Below, piece after piece: positions 1-10,069 of a DNA stretch of 64,000 nt (within the stretch, counting starts at the first letter, position 1; every line of letters begins with the position of its first letter). Made by a program: the position numbers and the translations under genes. The DNA is from Nissolia schottii. Its lineage: Eukaryota > Streptophyta > Magnoliopsida > Fabales > Fabaceae. Below the pieces are notes generated by a model that saw only the letters and a program-made list of their open reading frames with translations, was not told the DNA's origin and made no database searches. The stretch is taken from contig QANU01025522.1 of assembly GCA_003254905.1 (NCBI GenBank), forward strand, positions 1 through 64,000. Reading direction: 5' to 3'.

Positions 1-241
1 TGCCATATTTCTACTGGTGTTAATTTCCGTCGGTTAAAATCGCCGAAAAATCCATTCCCGCCAATACCCGCCAAGGCTTTACCGGCGGTCTTTGCGTCGG
101 TCAGCCGATCCAACGGTAAGTCGACCCCTTTTTCTCACGTCGATCAGTTACCGTCGGAAGTTTCATTTGTTTCGACGGTAATACCGTCGGGTCGTGTCCG
201 ACGGTAATCTTGAGACGGTAATAGGCTTTTTTGTTGTAGTG
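1..241. mobile_element. CACTA (En/Spm) transposon, right terminus
   Basis: The segment is full of short direct and inverted copies of TTACCGTCGG / GACGGTAA, the arrangement of CACTA subterminal repeats. It ends at 241 with TTTTTTGTTGTAGTG, whose reverse complement is CACTACAACAAAAAA, a typical plant CACTA terminal inverted repeat. The other end lies outside the window, so the 3-bp target duplication cannot be tested. No coding sequence is visible here. Confidence 0.75.
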
Positions 242-704
242 CAATACAAGTAAATTGGGGGTTGTGGGAGGCGAATTTAATTGAAAGAATGTAACAATTA
301 ATTAAAGTAATACCCTGCATATAGTTCTTCTTAGATCAAGGATTAATTATCATCGGTTCCTAAATTAAATGTTCATAAATGGGGTGTTGTTTATTAGTTA
401 AAGATCTCTAACTAACACGCAATGCACCTAAGAGATCATGACCACTCTCTCCTAAGCAACAACTAGTTTGAGGGCTAACAACTGAGACACAGTTTCAAAC
501 ACTTATACTAATTTGGTTACCCAATTGAGCAACTTAATCTGACCAGATTAATTCCACAAGTTCCCCTTAGTGGCTTTGTTAATTCTCATTGACCAACTTG
601 AATTTACCAATCCTAATTCAACAAATCCTACAACCGTCAAGATTTATTAACTTAGAACTAACCCTAGTTAATATCATGTGATCACTATGTTATCAATTAG
701 AGTA
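242..704 (-). mobile_element. Retroelement (LTR-type) fragment between two CACTA ends
   Basis: Read on the minus strand, this segment matches about 53,880-54,330 in the same order. Shared blocks include the stretch around AATAAACAACACCCC and the stretch around ATTAATCCTTGATCTA. The plus-strand copy at 53-54 kb has a promoter-like TATA region and sits inside another LTR, so this is a second fragment of the same retroelement family. It is bounded on both sides by CACTA termini (241 and 705). No protein is recognisable. It is an old, broken copy. Confidence 0.6.
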
Positions 705-1530
705 CACTACTAGAAACAAGGAAATTACCGTCGGAAAACATGACAAAATCCAACGATAAAGGTTTCTAAGGTGATCCGGATTAATTTTGGTCACGATTAC
801 TGTCAGATAATATACCCCGACAGTAAAATTGACGGTAATAGTTGGCGCTAAGTGGTGCGAGGATAGACGAAAGTCTTACCATCGGTTATATTCAATGGTA
901 ATTGGTTGGAAAATTGAAGGACGCACGTGATGTTTGTGTTGTTACCGTCAGACATATCCTATAGTAAAAGGGTTGGAACATTTAGAGACACACATTTTCC
1001 CAACTGGTGTAACATTGAACCCATTACCGTCCGTTGGATAATTCAGATAGTAAGGGTCATGAAATATGAACAGATGCGCGTGCTCCCCACACGTGTAACG
1101 TTCGAATAGTTACCATCAGAAAAAACTGACGGTAATATCACGAAATATGAACAGACACATGTTTTCGCTAGAGTCATAACATTTGAACAGTTACAGTCGG
1201 CTTTTTTCGATGGCAATAGTCTCGAAATATAAAAGAACACACATTTTCCAATGCTTGCAACGATCGCCTAATTACCCTCAGATTTATCCAATGGTAATGA
1301 CTCTATATATAGAGCTCCTTCGTCCTTCCCTCCCTCACTTCCATTCTCTCCTTTGCTCTCTCCTCCGCGCCTCTCCACTGCATACCTTCCTCCTTCGCGT
1401 CCTCTCCACCCTCCTCCTCCTGTTCCGCCGCCATCACCACCATCGCCACTGCCGCCATCGGATAGCCACCACCGACACTGCGACCGTCACTAGAGGTAGT
1501 CACCGCCATCGTCATCACCTCCACTGACAG
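705..1530 (+). mobile_element. CACTA transposon, left terminus with subterminal repeats and leader
   Basis: The end starts with CACTACTAGAAACAAGG, a canonical legume CACTA terminus. Positions 721-1300 carry at least ten direct or inverted variants of TTACCGTCGG. After them comes a TATA box (1304-1311), then a C/T-rich leader rich in CCACC and CGCC triplets, and a good splice donor (GACAG/GTTAG, near 1530). This is the expected layout for the promoter and first non-coding exon of a CACTA gene. No transposase exons follow, and the matching right end is not found before the LTR element at 2289, so the element is probably truncated. Confidence 0.7.
1304..1311 (+). promoter_or_regulatory. TATA box of the CACTA element gene
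   Basis: TATATATA lies directly after the subterminal repeat array and about 10 bp before a strongly pyrimidine-rich leader. Position and composition fit a core promoter. Activity is inferred only. Confidence 0.45.
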
Positions 1531-2288
1531 GTTAGTTATAATTTGTTTTTTGGTCAGGTTAGTTTTAGTTTTTGTTACGGATGTAATTGATGGTATTGTT
1601 ATGATTAGAAGATATTGTTAGCTGTAAGACAATATTGGGAGATATTGTTAGATATAATTTGTTAGATATTGTTAGGAGATATTGTTAGGTGTAAGACAAT
1701 ATTAGCCTAGAATAGCATATTGGTCCGTGATTGAATAAGATTAGGAGTGCTTGACTAAGGTTAGGCTAAGTGATACAATTTATATATATGGCTGAATCAT
1801 TGACGACTAAAGACACAAGACATAAACAATTTGGTTTTTGTAAGTCAAACTTGAAATGGAATTGAAATAATTATAAGACTATTTCATATTGACACTTAAA
1901 TAAAATTATGACACTTATTTCATGCAATTGAAATGATTTTAAGACTGCATGTTAAGTGACATCTTTAAATTGTAATTGTTTTTGGTAGTTGCTTTATCAA
2001 TGTCCTTTTGTCAATTTGCGATGTTTATGCTTTTCCAAATTTGGTTTTTTGTTTCATATTTAGGATCCTTGATGAAAATATAGGTGACTTCATTTAGTAG
2101 TTTTGTTGAGATTATGAGTTTTATGTTCATAAACTTAAATTTTCCGTAGCTTATGCGACATGATGTTTACTTATGATTGAATATGCCATACTCTGACTCG
2201 ACTACGTACATGGGAATATTTAAACAAATTTTATGTTACTATGTTATTGGATTTTCTTTTTGCGTTTTAATTTTTTATGGTTTTTTAA
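1531..2288. other. AT-rich DNA with no gene seen
   Basis: The segment contains several copies of a GATATTGTTAG-like phrase near 1600-1700, a small degenerate tandem repeat. No open frame of interest, splice-consistent exons or terminal repeats were seen. It probably represents the interior of the truncated CACTA element. Confidence 0.4.
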
Positions 2289-3942
2289 GGGAACTAGTCC
2301 CTTGCGTGTCGGTCACACCCTAAGTTTGGGTGTGACAAAGTTGTATCAAAGCAATAGGTTTCCATGTATCTATTGGAGCAAGTGTCCTTAAGTAAAGTTA
2401 CAATTGTGTAAATGGTAGGCGCCCCATTTGTACAAGATGTAATGTTACATAAGACCTCTAGGATGTCAGTCATGTCATGTCTAGGGGTAGTTAGAAGAGT
2501 CAGTCATGTCTAGAGCCAAGTAAGCATGTCAGAGTCAGTTATGTCAGTTGTGTCCTCTTTCATTCCTTGTCCTCATGCCTAGTCAGTATAAGTCAAGCAT
2601 GTAGCTATAAAGGTGGGTATGGAACATCAGAGAAGCGTAGTGAAAGCATGGTAAGGTCAAAAGGCCAGAAGGAAGAAGTTTGTGACATTTGGGGACCAAA
2701 TGTCTTAAGGGGGGAATATTGTGACGACCCTTGGAAAAGAAAAAAAAAAGGGACGTCTTGCGCGAGTCGTGTAGCCTTCTCATGCAAGATGCAAGTCAAG
2801 GAGCCATCGCACTGCAGCGGCGCGACGTATTGGGCGTGCTGCAGCGCCTAGGGTGCGCTGTAGCGCTTAAGGAGCGCTGCAGCACATCGGGAATTAGTCC
2901 CACATCGTTTAGAGCAATAGAAGGGGGTCTCCTCCTCTCCCTATATATAGAAGTTTTCCATGAGTGTTTAGACTTGCTAAAATCACTCTAGAACTTGAGA
3001 AGTCTCACTCTTGTGAGACTTTTTTGCTCTAGTTATCTTTTTATTTCTTTTCTCCCTCTCATTTTTTGTTAGTGGGGAAGCAGTACCTCCACGTAGGGTG
3101 TGTCAGGAGCTCCCAGTTTAGTTCTGCTTAGCGGTCAACCATATTAAGGTGAGTGGTTTTCTTCACAGTCTATTTTAGACCATACATTTATTTTTAAAGT
3201 TATGTATTTATTTATTTATTTTAACATTATTTTATTTATGCATGTTTTATAAAATCTTAGGAGGCAGAACTTAGTATTTTATTTATGCATTTAAGAAATT
3301 AGTTATTATTAAGAATTCTTTTATTTAATTAGTTATTTTCTTATGGTATTTATTTAGAAACCCTTTATTTATAAAGTAGATATTTATGAAACAATTTTAG
3401 AAAATCATGAACTTATTTTTGAATTACATGGGACCACATATTTTATTGCATTAAATAAATTTGCATGTGTATGATTAGTATTAAGTGATATTCATATTGT
3501 TTAGTTAAACCCTTAAAAGGATCATGGTTAAGGAAAGATTCTAGTGGAGGAAGATTTATGTTAAGGAAAGGTTTTGCCTAAGGATAAAACTTGGTATTTA
3601 AGTTGTCGAATGTGGCACACCTCTCCTACCTGAGAACCTCCCTAAGCATGGGATATTAATTTAACTTTTTTTTTCCAAGATAAAACACTTAAATATATTA
3701 AGTCATGTTATGCTATCAGTATAAGAAGTAAGTTATCATGTTATGTTATTTATTTAAAACTATTTTCGTGGGAGTATATCTAGGATAAAAGTGTAAGTCA
3801 GCGATAGTCTACGTTGACCCTAGTATACCTTGTACGATCGTACAATAGAATATGATTCATATAGATTTAGGGCAAGACTATAAAGCCCGAACATGAAATC
3901 CCGTGATGCTTGATGTCATGTATCATGTAGATTAGCTCTAAC

Positions 3943-4095
3943 TATTAGAAATTTATGGGCTCGAGCAATGTATCCCCAACTGTCGTGACCTAGGTACTTG
4001 GGTAATGCGCCAAGACTAATTATCAGGAATCTATGGACTCAGGCAGTGTATCCCTAACTGCCGTGGCCTAGATACTTGGGTAGTGTGTCCAGGAT
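3943..4095 (+). repeat. 78-bp tandem duplication inside the LTR
   Basis: Two diverged units, about 3943-4020 and 4021-4095, each contain the phrases TGTATCCC.AACTG and TACTTGGGTA in the same order. They are a direct repeat within the 2-kb LTR. Confidence 0.65.
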
Positions 4096-4211
4096 AATGC
4101 ATTATAAGTGAAACCGTAATGCTCGAAACGTATATCTAGAGAACTCCCAACTATATTATATTTTCAAATGCTTGTATGCATTAGTTATTATTATAGAAAT
4201 GTTTTATGTTG

Positions 4212-4212
<1 letters not shown>

Positions 4213-4249
<37 letters not shown>
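4213..4249. repeat. (TA)n microsatellite
   Basis: An uninterrupted run of TA dinucleotides within the LTR. Confidence 0.9.
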
Positions 4250-4250
<1 letters not shown>

Positions 4251-4730
4251 GTATTGCATCAACATGCCATGTTTTTGAAGTGTCCCATGTCGCCGTGCGG
4301 ATGACCATTCGTTGAGACTCTTCCCAGAGTTCCCATCCCTCAACCTCCCCCTCCCCCTCCAGTTACAGGTTACGAAGTAGCGTAGCAGAGCATGGAGTTT
4401 ATGGTTAATGTAGCGACGTCAGAATGCAAGAGTCAGCAGTTCACGTTGAGGTGAAGCTACCTATAGGAATTGTTAGTTTATTTTTATGTTATAATCGAGT
4501 CATGTCTAGAGTACTCCAATTGTATACAAGCAGGATCTTTAGACTAACCGCGTATTTTATCATGTATATTTATGTTTAATGTAAATGAATTTATGTATAT
4601 TTAGAAAAGGAAAGTTTTATTTGTTTTTAATTAAGATAAAGTGCATGTTTTTATGAAAAGCGATCCTAGAGGCTTCTGTAAGAGAACTAGTCCCTTGCGT
4701 GCCGGTCACGCCCTAAGTTGGGGTGTGACA

Positions 4731-6710
4731 ATATACATATATGTCATTATTCCTTTATTATTAAGTATGCTATGAGACCAAAAGATATGAATGTCAAAGA
4801 TAATCTAAGACTTCTTATGAGTAAATATCCATAAGACTTTTAATATAACACGCTTATAGCGACTAGGATCCATTCATAATAACGTTCCCTCGTGGAGTGT
4901 GTCCTTTGGGCCAGTGTACTTAACTGATCACCTTGGCAACCTTGTTGTTTGGTTCAAAAGTTGTACACCCAAGGTTCCAAGTGTACTGGAAGGAAAAAAG
5001 ATAAAGAAATCCCTTGGTCTAGTGTAGTTAGCTAGTCATTTCAATCGACGTAAAAAGTTGGTTACTAACACAGTCAAAAACTTATGCGGTTCGCTACCAT
5101 TGAGTGAAATCAACTATAAAAAAAAAAATAAATGAAGTTGTATGCCCCCCAAGGTGGTAATCAATCCCCCAGGATAATCAATGTCCCTAGTCTCATCATT
5201 ATGTTTATTGATTTTTATGACTTATTGCATTAATAAGTGTTAGGTTAAAGGAAAGACCAGAATTAATTTGTAACCATTTGACACTAGGTCTAGATAATAA
5301 TCAAACCTTATATGCATGATCACTCAGAGAAGGCCAAATGGAAAAATCCTATGCGATGACACTTAAGCTATTCATAAAGATCCACTGAGGAAATACATTT
5401 TCTTATACCCTCTGTATTTGGTTCTAGGTTCTGATGGAGCACATTCACTGAGTTAGGACGTTGCCCCCTACCATCTAGAGGCTTAGTGTGGACTTCTCCA
5501 GGAGCGTAGTCATGCTTGAGGCCGTGAACATGGTCACAAACTTGGCGAGTTTCTCCAGTACACGTTAGTTGTTGCGCCAGCTTTAGTCCTTGCCTCCAAT
5601 TGTACCTACTGCCTTTACCAAGGCCCATGCTCCTCGTGAGTCTACACCTCCATTGCCTCCACCAGTGCAAGTTATTGCCCTAGTTCTCGTGCCAATAGAG
5701 AGCTTTGACATATCTATGTACACCTCTCGAACTTGTGTTGCCCAGACCCATGTTGAGTGGGACACTAGTCATCATCGCCATGATCCCTTCTTGTTTCCTG
5801 CTAGTAGTGAGGAGGAGGAGTGTATGGGTCTTGCCGCTGTTGCTTCTGACACCATTGAGGACGAGTTAGTTCTCAGAGATGTGATTGCTGTCGTGGATGC
5901 CGTCATGAGAGACGCAGAGGTTGCTTTAGGAGCAAATCTGGAGGATGAAGGTGCAAGGATGAGGATTCAGAGTTTGGATTTGAGGTCGATGAGGATGACC
6001 TCAAGGATGAGCTGGAGGATAACCCTGAGGAGGACCTTGTAGAGAGCCTTGTGGAGGATCCTACTCCACCTGACCAACCATAACGTAGTGGACCATCCTA
6101 TCGGACAGGACATTCCTGGACTTACAAGTCAATGTTTGGTGCCAGGATTCAGTTCCCGTCTTTTCGCCCAGTCATGGCCCTTACGAGTTTGTTCGCTCGT
6201 CAACAACAATATGGATCTAAGCGATAGCGAGAGTGTGACATGACTTGCCATTTATGTCTATCCTTGTTTTGTTGTGTTAGACCTATGTTTGTGTAATTTA
6301 GGGTGTTTACTTTTATGACGAGCAAGCGCGCAGTATGCTCCTCGTCATTATTTTGCATTTATTGTATCTTTTATATGAACCTTTGTGGAAGGTGTTGACT
6401 GATTGTATTGTACTATGCTTCCAATTAATATTATATGAGGTATATTCAGTATATGTATTATCTATGTTTCAATGGGGATTCATGTTTGATGTTGTGCAAT
6501 TTTCTATTAGGCCTATGATTTAATTGTTGACTTTTATCCTATGTATGACTCGTGTTTTAAATTCAGCTTCCGCATAAATTCAAAAGTTTCCCATATTTTC
6601 CATATAAGTATTTCTTAAAGTTAAGTCTAAAAGTAATGAAAAGCTTAAACGTGACAACTAATGAGCTTTAATTATGACTTAAGAGTAGTTAGCTAGTTAG
6701 GGTGTTACAA

Positions 6711-6712
<2 letters not shown>
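4731..6712 (+). other. Eroded, probably transposon-derived region with an acidic/proline-rich reading frame
   Basis: There is no intact gene. The best open frame is 5590-6042 (150 codons). It is rich in Pro near its start (PPLPPPVQV) and in acidic residues later (SSEEEECMG), and an overlapping frame continues acidic. I do not recognise the product. The segment ends at about 6712 with TTAGGGTGTTACA, which resembles the 3' end of a Ty3/gypsy LTR, so the whole stretch may be the tail of an old LTR element. The matching LTR start was not found. The acidic frame could instead be a captured host fragment. Confidence 0.3.

Positions 6713-6713
<1 letters not shown>

Positions 6714-6764
<51 letters not shown>
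6714..6764. repeat. (TA)n microsatellite
   Basis: About 25 TA units directly after the LTR-end-like GGGTGTTACAAC. Confidence 0.9.
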
Positions 6765-6765
<1 letters not shown>

Positions 6766-7615
6766 CAGGTTTATAGTTTATCCCTAACAATCTAAAAAAA
6801 AAAAAAAACTATTCCCCTTTTGAAACAAATAAGTGCTAATTAATACTTGGGAATGAAATTTCAAAGCTTGGCAAAATGACATTTTTAGTTATCAATTTTA
6901 TCAATTATCATTTTTTGTATCAATTTGGTCAATTATGTTTTTCTTGACTCAAACTCGAAACTTACTGATTAAGAGACTGAGACACCTACCATCTCGACCA
7001 ACCCCAAATTAATGTGTTATTTGAAATTTATAATCTACATTACAAATTTGTTATTTTAATTATTATTTCGAATACATTTTTTTGTAAAGTACTTCGAATA
7101 CATTAAATTCACATAAATCAGTTTTTGGTAAGATATCTCAAATACAGATGCAAAAATGTTAAAATTTAATTTTAATTTATTACACATTATAACTTTTATT
7201 TAAGGTTTTTCTTATTAACTATCACTTTATTATTATTTTTTTATATAGCATTTTCTTTTCTCTTTGTTTTTGATCATAATCACTGGACTCCACTCAATCT
7301 AGCTCGAGCTGAATCAAGCCATAATGAGTTAAAACTTTTTCTGCACTCGTTTTTTTTTTTTTTTNATAATACATAAAAAATATCAGTTTTAATTAATTTA
7401 TAACTTTTAATTAAGGTTTTTCTTATTGATTCTCAATTTCTTTTTTTTTTATGTGACTTATGACGCATCACTTTCATTCATGCACCTAACCTAATGATGT
7501 TATTAATTATTTTTATTATAATACAGTAATACATAAATATAGATATGTTAAATTAATCCTTTTCATTTAATGATATTAATATGTACTCTCTAAAGATAAT
7601 TCTATTGCATTATTA

Positions 7616-7659
<44 letters not shown>

Positions 7660-8120
7660 CAAAATAGTCCTTGCTTTCCTGTCAAATATATATCTCAGTT
7701 AGATACATTTTACGAATATTTTTAAGTACTTCTAATTATTTTTGTATACTTGGATAATAAAAATATCATAATAATTAAATAGATAAGTATGTTTTATTAA
7801 GTTTATAATAATTTATGTTAACTTAAAAGTAATTTTTTTTCTTTTTAAATTGAGATTTATGTTTCTACATTATTTTTTTAAAAAATAATTTTATATATTA
7901 TTATATAATAGCATTGTATCCTATAATTTTATTTTTAAAAAAATCGTATTTCTATATTAGCATCGTAAGTATTCGTGTTTTATGTTGTACCCGTACCCCA
8001 TTGCCATTGATATTCCGCGAGCGCGGCACAATTGGCATATAAAAAGTAAGCGACAAGAGAATGCATGGAAGTAAAGATATAAATGACGTGTCCCAATAAA
8101 GTGAAAGAAAAATCAGTTTA
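6765..8120. other. AT-rich intergenic DNA with an (ATT)n microsatellite
   Basis: Very AT-rich sequence with no supported gene. An (ATT)n run of about 16 units lies at 7611-7658. A single N lies in a poly(T) run near 7365. The last part is the upstream region of the gene at 8207. Confidence 0.6.
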
Positions 8121-8126
8121 GGCACA

Positions 8127-8134
8127 TATAAATA
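8127..8134 (+). promoter_or_regulatory. TATA box of the gene at 8207
   Basis: TATAAATA sits 73-80 bp before the ATG, within a short A/C-rich leader (CACCACCACCAATAACC). The spacing is right for a plant core promoter with a short 5' UTR. It supports the intronless gene model downstream. Confidence 0.6.
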
Positions 8135-8206
8135 CACTCACGATAGATAATATCGTATTATGCTTTCTACTAGAAATAAATATTACACCACCACCAATAA
8201 CCAACC

Positions 8207-9070
8207 ATGGCCCCGCTCACTACCCAACAACTCAATCAATATCACAGGATGGACCGTGACGTTTTCGCTCGCTTGGTCATCCGACTGAGCCGCGACCCGG
8301 CACAGTCGCTCTTGGTCATGGCCATGTGGTTCTGGCTAGAACGCAACGGCCACAAAAACTTAATTTCCAAGTTGGCTCAAATCACCAACTTAGTTGTGCT
8401 CAATTCTCTCGCCAATGAAGCCGTGACTTGCTTGCTGTGCTTGGAGTCCGAGAATTTTCACATCCCGATTGATGGTGGCCTCCCTTTAACCTCAACCATA
8501 ACCCAAAAGCATTTCTCCCTCCTTCAATTCAAACAATATAGGTTCACCATCGCAGCCAAAATTAAAAGCATGCTCAATAATGTTTGTGCTCGAATTTTTA
8601 CCGATATTTTGTACAATATTTTGGCCAAGACTAGAGTTAGTCCTAGCACTTGTGCACCGTGGCCTAGTCCTTATAGACCCTTGACTGTGCCTGGTTTCCC
8701 TCACCCTTTCTTTGGTACCTTTGTTGTTCCTCCAATTAATTTTGAGGAATTGGATTTGAATGATCCTAGGATTTGGACAAGGGGACCCTTTGATGGAGTT
8801 AGCGACGATGACAAAACTATGTTTCTTACATTTTCAAGGGGATTTCCTGTCACGGAAGAGGAGGTGATCTCTCACTTCATAAGCACCTATGGAGATTGTG
8901 TGAAGGCTCTCAACATGGGGAATGGAGACCCAAATGATCAAGTTCTGTATGCTACACTAGTCCTGAAAGATGTGGTGACACTCGATCGGATTTTGCGTGG
9001 GAAGCCCATCGCCAAGTTCCGAGTTTGCGGGAAGCACATCTGGGCTCGCAAGTACCAGCATCGCGATTAA
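8207..9070 (+). CDS. Uncharacterised plant protein with RRM-like C-terminal domain
   Basis: This is an intronless 287-residue gene. The ATG lies in a good plant context (AACCATGGC), 73 bp after a TATA box. The N-terminal part (about 8-130) looks helical and amphipathic, with FARLVIRLSRDP and LLVMAMWFWLE, and has the feel of a plant-specific family domain I cannot name. A proline-rich linker follows (about 145-185). Residues about 200-285 have the beta-alpha-beta-beta-alpha-beta pattern of an RNA-recognition-motif fold: MFLTFSRGFPV, then EEEVISHF, VKALNMG, VLYATLVL, DRILRGK and KHIWARKY. Typical RNP1 aromatic residues are not clear, so RNA binding is only a guess. The frame is clean throughout and codon use is gene-like. 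A-rich polyadenylation-like signals (AATAAA near 9260) follow the stop. I am sure it is a real gene and unsure of its function. Confidence 0.8.
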   Translation: MAPLTTQQLNQYHRMDRDVFARLVIRLSRDPAQSLLVMAMWFWLERNGHKNLISKLAQITNLVVLNSLANEAVTCLLCLESENFHIPIDGGLPLTSTITQKHFSLLQFKQYRFTIAAKIKSMLNNVCARIFTDILYNILAKTRVSPSTCAPWPSPYRPLTVPGFPHPFFGTFVVPPINFEELDLNDPRIWTRGPFDGVSDDDKTMFLTFSRGFPVTEEEVISHFISTYGDCVKALNMGNGDPNDQVLYATLVLKDVVTLDRILRGKPIAKFRVCGKHIWARKYQHRD

Positions 9071-10064
9071 AAGTTTCAAAAAAGTCTTAGTTACTCTTAA
9101 AATAAGAGAAATTGATTGCTTTGATTCAATTTACGATTTGTCATATCAGTGAGAATGGATGGTTTACGAAATCAGAGTGATACAAATTCACTAATGTGAC
9201 AAACTAAGAATGGTTAGAGTAAAAATTTATTTTAACTCTAAGAGTAACTAAGAGTTTAAAAATAAAATAATATAAAATAAAATAAAAATAAACGAAAAGC
9301 CAAAGTTACCTAGAGCTAGACACTAAACATATTTCATATTTGTTTGTAATTTTGCTATGTTTGAGAAAACACATTTGTATAATTTTAAGTCGAATATTAC
9401 CAGGTTGCAGCTCAATACATTTGTGTTGTAATGAAATTAATCGCATCTATGCGAGCTATATTATAATATTTTCGGTTGCATTGTCTTCATACATGTGATT
9501 GTGAAGTTTTTTTTTTCTTTTAATTTTAAAAAAGTAGAGCGTTTTTTTATGTTGCTTTAAAACTTTGCACTTGCATGTATGCTTCTACGATCATTGTTTA
9601 GTTAATTACTAAATTTCATGTCATATTTGCAAAGTGTAATTGGTATTTGGTAATTGGTACATTGCAGAAATATAGAAATCTTTTACGCATTGGTGTTTCT
9701 TTCTTCCTCCTTGTTAATAATAATATATTTTATGTTTGATTTGATTGTGATTTATTTTTGACCATTAAGTTTCAGCCTATTAATAGGCTTAAATTAATAG
9801 GCTTAACTTCTCATGTAAAAATGCACACTGAAATATACAGACATTCATATATTAATTATGATCAAATCAATTATGATCATTAACATAAATTATTCTTAAC
9901 ACTCATTTTTTTTTCCTTTCAAAACAAAAAATGTTTTGGTTGAAATAACTCCGATCGTATGCTCAAGATATAATAATATTGTTCATCTAGTCCAAAAAGA
10001 AAATGTCCATAACCCATGCTTCTAGCCAAGATGGACATAATTTTTTTACGAAATAAATTTTAAA
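9071..10064. other. Intergenic DNA, 3' flank of the preceding gene
   Basis: AT-rich, with multiple AATAAA-like signals near 9255-9295 that probably serve the gene at 8207. A 14-bp perfect palindrome, GCCTATTAATAGGC, lies at 9775-9788. No other gene or element was recognised. Confidence 0.5.
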
Positions 10065-10069
10065 GATAC

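Larger units (their letters stand above)
2289..4730 (+). mobile_element. Non-autonomous Ty3/gypsy-type LTR element, nearly empty interior
   Basis: A full 3' LTR of about 2.0 kb runs from 2720 (TGTGACGACCC) to 4730 (GGGTGTGACA). The polypurine tract TTAAGGGGGGAA lies directly before it. Only the last about 50 bp of the 5' LTR remains (about 2289-2337), followed by a primer-binding-site-like sequence related to the plant initiator-Met type TGGTATCAGA. The interior is only about 380 bp and codes for no gag or pol. A second copy with a collinear interior of the same length lies at 48870-50490 on the other strand. The short interior is therefore probably a property of the family and not damage unique to this copy. 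It is a broken fossil of moderate age. Confidence 0.75.

Noticed and set aside
1183-1527. 114-codon frame with His/Arg-rich end
   Set aside because: It runs across the CACTA subterminal repeats, TATA box and leader, so its composition reflects those features.
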